From positions 1 to 64,000 of the forward strand of contig DETL01000011.1 of the NCBI GenBank assembly GCA_002361625.1: a stretch of DNA of 64,000 nucleotides, read 5' to 3'. Below are positions 35,480-42,267 of this stretch, piece by piece. The position numbers and the translations under genes are program-made. This DNA is from Bacteroidales bacterium UBA3289 (GTDB lineage: Bacteria; Bacteroidota; Bacteroidia; Bacteroidales; UBA932). Each line of letters begins with the position of its first letter. Within the stretch, counting starts at the first letter, position 1. The notes beneath the pieces were generated by a model. The model was given only the letters and a program-made list of their open reading frames with translations. It ran no database searches and was not told the origin of the DNA.

Positions 35480-36109
35480 ATGGAACTACGCATCAAAGAA
35501 TTGCTCCAAGAACAGGGACTACGGATGGCAGACTTGGCGGATAGACTGGGGATGAACCAGTCTAACTTGGTCAGGTCGCTTTCAACTAATCCTAAACTAT
35601 CAACGCTGCAAGATGTGGCCAAGGCCTTGAATGTCCAGCTTCACGAGCTATTTACGAGAAACTTGCCTACAAGCCCAAGAGGTATGGCCGTAATCGCTGG
35701 AAGAACATACGAGCTTGTGGAAACGGCAAACACCTTACAGATACCTTTCTACAAGGACTACTCCGTTCTGCGCCAGAAAATAAAGAGCTTTGTCGCAAAT
35801 TGTTTCAATGTGAAAGAGAACAGCTCCAATGCATTCTGTGGCATCGTAGGCGGATTTGAACTGGTTTCACTTGTCTATGACCGGGCAAATACTCGGTTCA
35901 TCCTCACCATCTACTATGGAGACAAGGAAAGCGAGACCCTTTTCTTTGACCGGATGGAATATACCAAGTGGAAGAACGAGCAAGACGAAGAACCGGAATT
36001 GGATATAGACCTGATGGCAATAGATATCATCGCTGAAATAGAAAATCTGGTTCCCTTCAAATACGGAGATTATACTACTCCGGCGGATGAGGAGATTGAA
36101 AACGAATAA
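35480..36109 (+). CDS. XRE-family transcriptional regulator
   Basis: I choose ATG 35480, 18 bases after a full-consensus promoter; the protein has 209 residues. The N-terminal 60 residues form a Cro/CI-type helix-turn-helix (LRMADLADRLGMNQSNLVRSLSTNPKLSTLQDVAKALNV). The rest is a domain of unknown function with an acidic C terminus. It is divergent from the DUF2693-like gene; repeated TTAGTC hexamers in the shared promoter region could be its operators. In the element it may control expression of the leftward gene block or respond to host state. Confidence 0.85.
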   Translation: MELRIKELLQEQGLRMADLADRLGMNQSNLVRSLSTNPKLSTLQDVAKALNVQLHELFTRNLPTSPRGMAVIAGRTYELVETANTLQIPFYKDYSVLRQKIKSFVANCFNVKENSSNAFCGIVGGFELVSLVYDRANTRFILTIYYGDKESETLFFDRMEYTKWKNEQDEEPELDIDLMAIDIIAEIENLVPFKYGDYTTPADEEIENE

Positions 36110-36139
36110 GGGATGCCGGTCAAGCATCCCTTTACTCAT

Positions 36140-36313
36140 CTACCATCTAAATCCGTATTTCGCTATAAGCTCTCCATATATCTCGGCGGTCTTGTTTGCC
36201 GTAATCTCGTCTCGCTGCTCCCAGGTATATCCGGTCCAGTCCTGCTCGGCTGCCCAATCAAAGGACCTCTTTATGCTTGCCCATAACAGGTCGTTCTTGG
36301 TAATCTCTGACAT
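36140..36313 (-). CDS. Small protein of 57 residues
   Basis: This short leftward gene starts at ATG 36313 and ends with TAG at 36140. The product starts MSEITKNDLLWASIKRSFDW and ends KYGFRW; it is soluble, charged and aromatic. It lies five bases after the stop of the next gene upstream. Protein-like composition and tight spacing support it, but no family is recognised. Confidence 0.55.
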   Translation of the reverse strand: MSEITKNDLLWASIKRSFDWAAEQDWTGYTWEQRDEITANKTAEIYGELIAKYGFRW

Positions 36314-36318
36314 TTCTC

Positions 36319-36549
36319 CTATATGATAGTTCTAACATTGTCCATTGCGCAGAGGGTTGTCCAGAAGAACTCCGCTTCCGCTTTTGTCTTGATACCGAGT
36401 TTATCACCATCAATTTTGCATATTCCACCACCAGGCAATCCGGTGTGTGCCTTCTTCACAATTTCAGCGGCAGCTTTTGTCAGTTCCACCCTTCTTTCTT
36501 GGGAAACGCTAAACATAGCATCAAATTTTCTTGCTTTCGTGTATGCCAT
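36319..36549 (-). CDS. Hypothetical protein, 76 residues
   Basis: This protein starts MAYTKARKFDAMFSVSQERR at ATG 36549. It has a helical N-terminal half and a glycine turn (TGLPGGGICKIDGDKLGI). I do not recognise it. It is the third gene of a leftward cluster (37.5 to 36.1 kb) with short AT-rich gaps and no Shine-Dalgarno sites. Confidence 0.55.
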   Translation of the reverse strand: MAYTKARKFDAMFSVSQERRVELTKAAAEIVKKAHTGLPGGGICKIDGDKLGIKTKAEAEFFWTTLCAMDNVRTII

Positions 36550-36570
36550 AATCAATTGTATTTTAATTTA

Positions 36571-36996
36571 TTAAACGATATAGTAATTCCATAGGTTGTT
36601 GGCGAGGTACTTGGGAAAATCCTTGTGCCACACACTCGGCTGACAGAGTTCCTTTTTCTTCCAAAGCCCAAGGTCGCAGAAGAAGGCAATCATACGGACA
36701 TACCATTCAGAGCCCTTATCCGGGTCTTTCGCCATCTTCTTCAAAATGTTCCAACAAATCTCTCTGTTTTTACTTGAAGCTAACTGGCTTACATACTTGA
36801 TGCCCTGCATAAACGCATTCGCATTCTGTATCTTGCCCAAATCCATAACCCAAATGCCATCACCGCCAATCTCATACTTCTTTTCCTCATTGGCGATATA
36901 GAACATAGTACCGCAGACTGGAATAAATCCGTCCATCATAGTTGTCGGCATTGCACAAACCTCAATCCCGTTTCCGCAAAAAATCTCTTTTTTCAT
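36571..36996 (-). CDS. Hypothetical protein, 141 residues
   Basis: I do not recognise this soluble protein (MKKEIFCGNGIEVCAMPTTM at the start). It has an N-terminal beta-rich half (VCGTMFYIANEEKKYEIGGDGIWVMDL) and a helical second half with several Trp and Cys residues. It sits between a membrane protein gene and two small genes in the same leftward cluster. Confidence 0.6.
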   Translation of the reverse strand: MKKEIFCGNGIEVCAMPTTMMDGFIPVCGTMFYIANEEKKYEIGGDGIWVMDLGKIQNANAFMQGIKYVSQLASSKNREICWNILKKMAKDPDKGSEWYVRMIAFFCDLGLWKKKELCQPSVWHKDFPKYLANNLWNYYIV

Positions 36997-37045
36997 ATCT
37001 TATTGATTTTTAATTGGTTAAACTAATACGTCAATCTCATTGTAT

Positions 37046-37495
37046 TCAACTGAACAATGATTTGAAAAACCACTTGATTATTGACCAAATACATTTGAGT
37101 ATTGCTCCGAGCAGCCAGAATGTGGCCCCAAAAATCCATTTGACTATTGTCCAGAGTACCTGCCAAAATGTTGTTCTTTCCGGCTCAGGATATTCAGGAT
37201 AGTTGTACAGCTCAGGAAGATAGTAGGGGAGCTCTTTCTCCAAGATGCTTGAGAAGTTGCAGTATTGAAAGGTCTTCCTCTTGAGTGCAATGTGTTCCTC
37301 CCTGTTTGTTTGGGAGTTATAGATGTTTAGGACCATATATTCATTGGACCAAGAGAAGTTGAAGTAGCTGAGTGGATAATCAGTATTGTAAAAGGAATTA
37401 TCGTTCTTCTCAACTATCTGGTCCTTAAGAGCGTGATAAAAGGCGTTGTTGGTTTTGAAGGGTTCCGCCTGTCCCAAGATGCAATACTTTGTCAT
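37046..37495 (-). CDS. Protein with Trp-rich C-terminal membrane segment
   Basis: I choose ATG 37495 (MTKYCILGQAEPFKTNNAF); an earlier ATG at 37504 is possible. The product has 149 residues. The first 110 are soluble and aromatic-rich. The last 40 form one long or two short membrane segments very rich in Trp, Phe and Ile (FWQVLWTIVKWIFGATFWLL), with lysines at intervals. A soluble domain joined to such a tail is seen in membrane-acting effectors of defence systems, but also in ordinary anchored proteins. I do not recognise a family. Confidence 0.6.
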   Translation of the reverse strand: MTKYCILGQAEPFKTNNAFYHALKDQIVEKNDNSFYNTDYPLSYFNFSWSNEYMVLNIYNSQTNREEHIALKRKTFQYCNFSSILEKELPYYLPELYNYPEYPEPERTTFWQVLWTIVKWIFGATFWLLGAILKCIWSIIKWFFKSLFS

Positions 37496-37650
37496 AATAA
37501 TCAAAGAGTTGTGTGAAATGAATAGTCTGTTATTGACCGGGCATAGTACTCCCGTATGGGGTAGTTGTGGTTCTACCCCAGTTCTACCGGCAATCCAAGG
37601 CTTTAGAGCTCAACTGGCCAAGGATGCTTCGTAGTGGAAGTCAGTGAAAA

Positions 37651-37848
37651 CGAAAAAAGCGGAGACCAAGAAAGGCAAGGTCTCCGCTTGAACGAAACTG
37701 ACCTTTAGCACTTGTTTATTGAGGTTGCAAGTAGTCGTGGTCCTCCTTGCGGAGAGCCTAAATCAATCCTCTCGTATAGTAAAGAACGTTATTGTCGCAA
37801 GACACTTATAGTAGTACAAAGAGCGTGCCGTTCGGGCCTCCAAAATAA
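37651..37848 (-). ncRNA. Candidate small RNA ending at a strong terminator
   Basis: Leftward, a weak promoter-like box TTATTTTG (plus strand 37841-37848) is followed by about 150 bases without a gene, including the GNRA-type hairpin CTCCGCAAGGAG. It ends at the 11-base-pair terminator. The terminator has no other obvious gene to serve, since the upstream gene already has its own. This is a speculative call. Confidence 0.25.
37652..37689 (-). terminator. Leftward intrinsic terminator
   Basis: AAGCGGAGACC at 37657-37667 pairs perfectly with GGTCTCCGCTT at 37679-37689. On the minus strand the stem is followed by a run of T. Confidence 0.85.
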
Positions 37849-37851
37849 GAA

Positions 37852-37888
37852 AATCAGCAAGAAAAATGAAAATCTTTTCTCGCTGATT
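37852..37888 (-). terminator. Leftward terminator after the 37.9-38.5 kb gene pair
   Basis: AATCAGC plus AGAAAA (37852-37865) pairs with TTTTCT plus GCTGATT (37875-37888), with one mismatch. On the minus strand the stem is followed by T-rich sequence. Confidence 0.6.
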
Positions 37889-37907
37889 ATCAATAAATTA
37901 TGACTAT

Positions 37908-38354
37908 CTATTTTGCCCTTTTGGGGGGTCTTTGTTGTGTGTCTTTCTGGGGGGTGTTTTGGGTCCTCATATTCAGCACGGAATTGGCTATCTGCTGCCG
38001 ATTTGAGACCCTGTTCCGCCTGCCTCTCTTGGGTCTCGGTGGTTCGGGAGGACAACACATCGCATAGGTAGCATCCAACCATTGCAGGATACTCGGTGCA
38101 ACTCCCAGGACATCGTTGTACTTCGGTTGGACGAGCATAAAGCTTTGCTCTTGTCCCAAGTACAGACAATCCAGGGAAAAGCCATCGTCTTCGTTCTCGT
38201 GGCAATACTCTATATAGCAAGGGAACCTGTAGTAAGGAACCCGAAATACTCTGTCCCTGGAATTGACTGCCCTATCCCAGATGAGCCCGGCAAGTATCTC
38301 CGGAGGGGTCATCTGCTCCTGTCGCTTAATCTTGTCTATCTGCTTGCCCATCAT
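37908..38354 (-). CDS. Hypothetical protein with basic, Pro/Gln-rich tail
   Basis: This 148-residue protein (start MMGKQIDKIKRQEQMTPPE) has a compact N-terminal domain with YYRFPCYIEYCHENEDDGFSLDCLYL and a C-terminal tail of about 40 residues rich in Arg, Pro, Gln and Lys. It may bind nucleic acid through the tail. The start overlaps the stop of the upstream small gene (ATGA). A second ATG at 38351 could also serve. No family is recognised. Confidence 0.6.
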   Translation of the reverse strand: MMGKQIDKIKRQEQMTPPEILAGLIWDRAVNSRDRVFRVPYYRFPCYIEYCHENEDDGFSLDCLYLGQEQSFMLVQPKYNDVLGVAPSILQWLDATYAMCCPPEPPRPKRGRRNRVSNRQQIANSVLNMRTQNTPQKDTQQRPPKRAK

Positions 38355-38512
38355 TCATCGCCCTCCCACACGACATTGCTCCAATAGCGTTTGAGGCCCC
38401 TGGAAATAGCCTTCCTGGTCTGTGCATCCTTCTTCTTTCCTTTCAGGGCCTCACTGATTTTCCGGCGTTGCTCCTCCGGCATCCTCTTTCTCACTCGTAG
38501 ATATTTCTCCAT
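38351..38512 (-). CDS. Small basic protein with NUMOD3-like motif
   Basis: This 53-residue gene starts at ATG 38512 and overlaps the next gene by four bases (ATGA). The product is strongly basic; RRKISEALKGKKKDAQTRKAIS resembles the NUMOD3 DNA-binding motif that occurs in homing-endonuclease tails (pattern K-I-S-x-A-L-K-G-K). It probably binds DNA, and its position suggests a link with the downstream gene. No nuclease domain is attached. Confidence 0.6.
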   Translation of the reverse strand: MEKYLRVRKRMPEEQRRKISEALKGKKKDAQTRKAISRGLKRYWSNVVWEGDE

Positions 38513-38869
38513 AACTTGCTCTTTACCAATAAATAGTACTTGAAACCAGAAAATAGAGGTAGATAGCCCTTTTTGGAAGCGAAAAATTGGGTAAAAATAT
38601 TTTTACACAATTGTTCTTCGCTATTTGACGGGGTGGCCTGGGTATCCGGATGGGAGGGAGTTCAGGGGACCGGGTAGTGGGGGTATAACCGGGGCATACG
38701 AGGCGTTTCCTGCCCGTTAGGGCGACTTAAATCGCACTGGAAATAGATTTCTCATCTCTGGACGAAATCGCGCCAGAAGGCAGGAAAACGGGCAAATTGC
38801 GATTAAGAGAATTGGGAAAAACAGACAGGAAACTATGACTATCATCTATATTTCCAGGGTACGCAACTC
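38513..38869. other. Gene-free 357-base stretch with dyads, between integrase and small genes
   Basis: No gene is visible on either strand. It contains the perfect 16-base palindrome GTAAAAATATTTTTAC at 38591-38606, and an inverted repeat CGTTTCCTGCC 38704-38714 with GGCAGGAAAACG 38779-38790 that encloses GCGACTTAAATCGC. A GC-rich tract with runs of G lies between. It could hold the leftward promoter with an operator, or an origin of replication or transfer. No relaxase is encoded, so an oriT would need a helper element. Confidence 0.4.
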
Positions 38870-40867
38870 TTAACGCCGAAGCCGTGGTTTAGGCTTATAC
38901 TTGTCCAAGTATGAGGCAAAATCACTGCGCTTTACGAACCAAACCTTTTCTACTTTCGTCCCTGCCATTTTGTGCTCTGCTATAGCCCTATAAAGTGTGG
39001 AGTAGCTCATCCCCGATAATTCCATCATCTCCGGCATTGAGACAAAGCCTTTTTGTTTCATTGACCGGTGTTTGGCCTCGGTAGCAGCAGCTTTTTTGGA
39101 CCGCTCCTCCACTCTCCGGCGCTCTTTCCCCTTATCGGTAATCCGTTGAAGATAGGGGATTACCATTTTGTAGTATTCCGGACTTGTATGGGTCTGTCCT
39201 GTAAATGGATTATACGAGGTTCCAGCGTGTGGATTAAGTTTGAGCATTGTACCACCTTTCCCATCAAATGGAATAAAAAAGAAGGTCTCTGGAGGAGTAA
39301 AGTACGGATATACGATTATCTTCTTCGCTATTGTCTCCTTGCCTTGTGGAGCAATTCCAAACTTGTAAATAATGGTTGTTTTTTCAATGCTGACTTGCCT
39401 GATGTGCTTGTGAATGATATCACTGCGCTCTCTATCATCGGTTATGCTGGCGACTTTGGCTCTTATGATATCTTGCTTTTGGAGATAATCATCTATGCCG
39501 GATAAGTCGGCAAAGTCATAATCCATATCAAGACTTCTCTGCACTTCACTGATAAGATTGTCATAATGCAGTATCTGCGCCTTGTATTCCGCCGCCTTGG
39601 CCTCTATCTTCTTAACTTCTTGGTTGAGCTCATTCTTCTTTATTTCATACTTTGCTCGGTTAAGTCCTTCTGCAAGAGCAAGGAGAAGGTTCTGCCTTCT
39701 TTCTTCAATGTCAGCTAATAATACAGGAATAGCATCAAGTTTTTGTTGAAGAGTGTCTCTTTCTCTTTGACTTTCAATGATTTTCTTCTGCGCATCCTCC
39801 AAAATGAATAGTGTTTCATAATCAATAGCAATATTCCAAAGCAGACTATCCATAACATTGGTTGAGATGCACACCCTATTCTGGCACTTCGTTTCTCCTT
39901 CGTATCCATTGTACTTCTTGTCGTAGTTATATGCATCTCGGCAGCGATAGTATCCTTTGCATCCACTGCCTACAAAGTTCCTCCCACATTCTGTGCATTT
40001 TATCAAAGCGTGAGCATAGTAAATCTTCAACGACTTGGGTTGGACCTTATTATTATTCTTGGCTATCGCTCTGCACCTTGCAAACTGCTCTGGCGTGATA
40101 ATCATAGGATATGTTCTCAAATATGATGCGCCCTTACTTTTGTGAGGGGCACCGGTTAGCAACTCATTTGTGAGAATTTGATGGACAAGAGACAAGGTAA
40201 ATCTTTTCGTTTTTCGCGCTGCTCTTCCCTTTATCCCCCTATCGTACAATTCTCGGGCTATCCTCATTTGCGAATAACCCTTCTCGTACATATCAAAGAT
40301 TTCACGGACTACTTTTCCTTCTTCCTCGTCCTCAACAATGAGGCTCTTATTGGCATAGTCAATCTTGTAGCCGTATGGAATTGCTCCTCCATTATAACGA
40401 CCTTGTTCTGCTAACTTCTTTTTCCCTCTCGCAAAACGAGCTTTCTTTTCTATGACTTCTTGTTCTGCCATTGCTCCAAAGAGCGAGAACAGGATATTAG
40501 CATTACTATCATAACCTGACCGGTCCTTGTTCAGTAGTGTAAATGATGGTTCTTGGCAGTGCAGCTGTATCTTCTTCTCAAAGAATTTATCGCGAATGGA
40601 ATACAATACTTTGGGGCGTCTGGATAAACGGGATAGTTCCCATACATAGACATCGGCGACATCCATGCTTTCCATCGTTTCGTATAACTCGGCAATGCCT
40701 TCTCTCTCGTCCTCATCAAGTTTGTATCCACTCTCTGTTTTCTCAATGCACACGATGTCTTCTCGCGAGAAGCCATCAGCAAGTGCATAGAGAGTAAGAG
40801 CATCCTTCTGGCTCTCTGTATCCTGCTTTTCCGTTGAAACACGAATGAAAAGTACTGCTTTTGCCAT
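38870..40867 (-). CDS. Large serine recombinase (integrase) with C-terminal HTH
   Basis: This 665-residue protein should integrate and excise the element. Domains in order: an N-terminal resolvase catalytic domain with S11 in FIRVSTEKQ and the DVYVWELSRLSRRP segment; the recombinase domain (about 165-270, IPYGYKIDYANKSL); a zinc ribbon with CTECGRNFVGSG and YYRC (about 290-315); a long coiled coil (about 350-450); and a C-terminal MerR/excisionase-like helix-turn-helix (about 608-650, FVSMPEMMELSGMSYSTLYRAIAEHKM). The last part is not usual for the family. It lies 57 bases from the right core and reads away from it. Confidence 0.95.
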   Translation of the reverse strand: MAKAVLFIRVSTEKQDTESQKDALTLYALADGFSREDIVCIEKTESGYKLDEDEREGIAELYETMESMDVADVYVWELSRLSRRPKVLYSIRDKFFEKKIQLHCQEPSFTLLNKDRSGYDSNANILFSLFGAMAEQEVIEKKARFARGKKKLAEQGRYNGGAIPYGYKIDYANKSLIVEDEEEGKVVREIFDMYEKGYSQMRIARELYDRGIKGRAARKTKRFTLSLVHQILTNELLTGAPHKSKGASYLRTYPMIITPEQFARCRAIAKNNNKVQPKSLKIYYAHALIKCTECGRNFVGSGCKGYYRCRDAYNYDKKYNGYEGETKCQNRVCISTNVMDSLLWNIAIDYETLFILEDAQKKIIESQRERDTLQQKLDAIPVLLADIEERRQNLLLALAEGLNRAKYEIKKNELNQEVKKIEAKAAEYKAQILHYDNLISEVQRSLDMDYDFADLSGIDDYLQKQDIIRAKVASITDDRERSDIIHKHIRQVSIEKTTIIYKFGIAPQGKETIAKKIIVYPYFTPPETFFFIPFDGKGGTMLKLNPHAGTSYNPFTGQTHTSPEYYKMVIPYLQRITDKGKERRRVEERSKKAAATEAKHRSMKQKGFVSMPEMMELSGMSYSTLYRAIAEHKMAGTKVEKVWFVKRSDFASYLDKYKPKPRLRR

Positions 40868-40883
40868 AACCCAAGATTTGCTT

Positions 40884-40915
40884 CAAATTTAGCAAAAAAA
40901 ACAGGACCTCACAAT
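40884..40915 (-). promoter_or_regulatory. Integrase promoter overlapping an attachment arm
   Basis: On the minus strand ATTG (plus 40912-40915) is followed after 20 bases by TAAATTTG (plus-strand CAAATTTA 40884-40891), 17 bases before the integrase ATG. The spacer is almost exactly the attachment arm 40892-40909, so integrase bound there could block its own promoter. Confidence 0.6.
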
Positions 40916-40929
40916 ATTTTATTTCTATA
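40892..40929. other. Right attachment site with inner arm
   Basis: The core TCTATA lies at 40924-40929, inside yifB codons for DRIDI. The arm GCAAAAAAAACAGGACCT (40892-40909) begins 14 bases inside. In the excised circle the two arms would flank the core as a near-perfect inverted repeat. Confidence 0.8.
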
Positions 40930-42212
40930 TCGATGCGGTCCATGATCGGCCCGCTGAGTTTCGAAAGGTAGGCCGCCCGCTGGCCTACGGAGCAGGTGCA
41001 GCGGTCTCCTTCGCCGTAATAGCCGCAGGGACAGGGGTTGGAGGCCGCGATGAGCATGAAGGAGGCCGGATAGACGATCTTCGCCTTGAGCCGGGAGATG
41101 GTTACCTTCCGGTCTTCCAAAGGCCCGCGGAGGGCTTCCAGCGTGGATTTCGGGGCCTCGCAGAACTCGTCGGCAAAGAGCACGCCGCCGCTGGCTAAAG
41201 ATACTTCCCCGGGGAGGATGTTTTCGCCGCTACCGCCGCCCAGGATGGCCGCCTTGGAGGCTGATATGTGCGGGGCGCGGAACGGACGCCGCCGCATGAG
41301 CCCGAGCTGCCCCGTTGTTTTACCCGCGACCGACCAGATTTTGGAGGTGACTGCCGATTCTTCCCGGGTCATCGGCGGCAAAATGCCTGCCACCGCCTTC
41401 GCCATGGAACTTTTCCCCGATCCGGGCGCACCGATGAAAATCAGATTGTGACCGCCAGCTGCGGCAATTTCCACGCCCCGCTTCGCCCCTTCCTGGCCCA
41501 GGATGTCGGCAAAGTCCATGTATTCGGTCCGTTCCGGCCGTTCCTGCTCCCGTCGTAGGGCTTCTCCGTAACAGGCTGTGTTCCAGATCAGCAGGTCCGA
41601 CGGGTCTTCCTCCTCGGAAAGGATCCGGAGCACGTCGTCGAAAGTCTGCACCCCATATACCAGCGTCTCGTCAAAGTCCACCGCCTCCAGGGCCGACCGT
41701 TCCGGCAGGATTACCCCCTTGAAGCCGGACTGCACGGCGAGTTCCACCATCGGTAGGGTCCCGGTCACGTAGCGGATGCTTCCATCCAGCCCCAACTCGC
41801 CCATGATGAGGTACTTCTCCAGTCCCGGCAGTTCTTTCTGCCCCGAGGCGGCAATGATTCCCAGGGCGATGGCCAAGTCATACCCGCTGCCCTGCTTGTG
41901 CAGATCCGCCGGCGCCAGGTTGATGACGATCTTTTTCCCCGGAATCCGGAACCCTTTCGCCTGCAGGGCCGTTACCGTCCTGAGCAGGCTCTCTTTCACG
42001 GCCGCATCGGCCAATCCCACCAGATGGATCCCGATCCCGAGCGTGATATCCACCTCCACCGTGACCGGAACCGCCTGGATCCCGACACATTTCGCTCCGT
42101 GTACATATACCAGCATACCCATTTTTGCCCGAAGATGGGAATTCCCCTCCGGACCGGGGACCTGAAACGTAAAAATGTGGCGGAATTCTTTTTGGTTGTT
42201 TCAAAGAAACAT

Positions 42213-42245
42213 GCAAAAAAAGGCCCTCCAGCGAACTGGAGGGCC
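42213..42245 (-). terminator. Terminator of the second SusC/SusD operon
   Basis: GGCCCTCCAG at 42222-42231 pairs with CTGGAGGGCC at 42236-42245 around the loop CGAA. On the minus strand a run of T follows. It lies 23 bases after the SusD stop. Confidence 0.9.
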
Positions 42246-42267
42246 GATCTTGACTCGGATGCAGGAA

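Larger units (their letters stand above)
37505..37907. other. Gene-free 403-base stretch with two terminator hairpins
   Basis: No protein-like frame is visible. It holds GGGGTAG and its complement CTACCCC around 37558-37580, a strong leftward terminator at 37651-37689, and another hairpin at 37852-37888 just after the next gene. The space between the two terminators could hold a small leftward RNA. Confidence 0.5.
26137..40929. mobile_element. Integrative element with serine integrase inserted in yifB, about 14.8 kb
   Basis: The element is bounded by the shared six bases TCTATA at 26137-26142 and 40924-40929. It splits yifB; removing 14,787 bases restores the frame exactly. Its composition is clearly AT-richer than the flanks. 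It carries a large serine recombinase beside the right end, a type I restriction-modification operon, a small tyrosine recombinase, an XRE regulator and many small unknown genes. I see no relaxase, coupling protein, type IV secretion or phage structural gene, so it is best described as a non-conjugative genomic island, mobilised by its integrase and possibly by a helper. Confidence 0.9.
40776..42122 (-). pseudogene. yifB: 5' part of yifB/comM, truncated by the element
   Basis: YifB/ComM is a hexameric AAA+ helicase of the Mg-chelatase family that helps branch migration during natural transformation. This piece carries the N-terminal Lon-like fold (GIGIHLVGLADAAVKESLLR) and the ATPase core: Walker A GAPGSGKSSMAKA, LASGGVLFADEFCEA, AASNPCPCGYYGE and LSGPIMDRIDI. 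Chromosomal sequence ends at the core 40924-40929. The frame then continues for 49 element-encoded codons to a stop at 40776, overlapping the integrase start. The missing C-terminal part is at 25758-26142. Truncation before the C-terminal domain most likely inactivates it. Confidence 0.93.

Noticed and set aside
26137..40929. The island as a conjugative element or prophage.
   Set aside because: No relaxase, coupling ATPase, mating-pair genes, terminase, capsid or tail genes are present.
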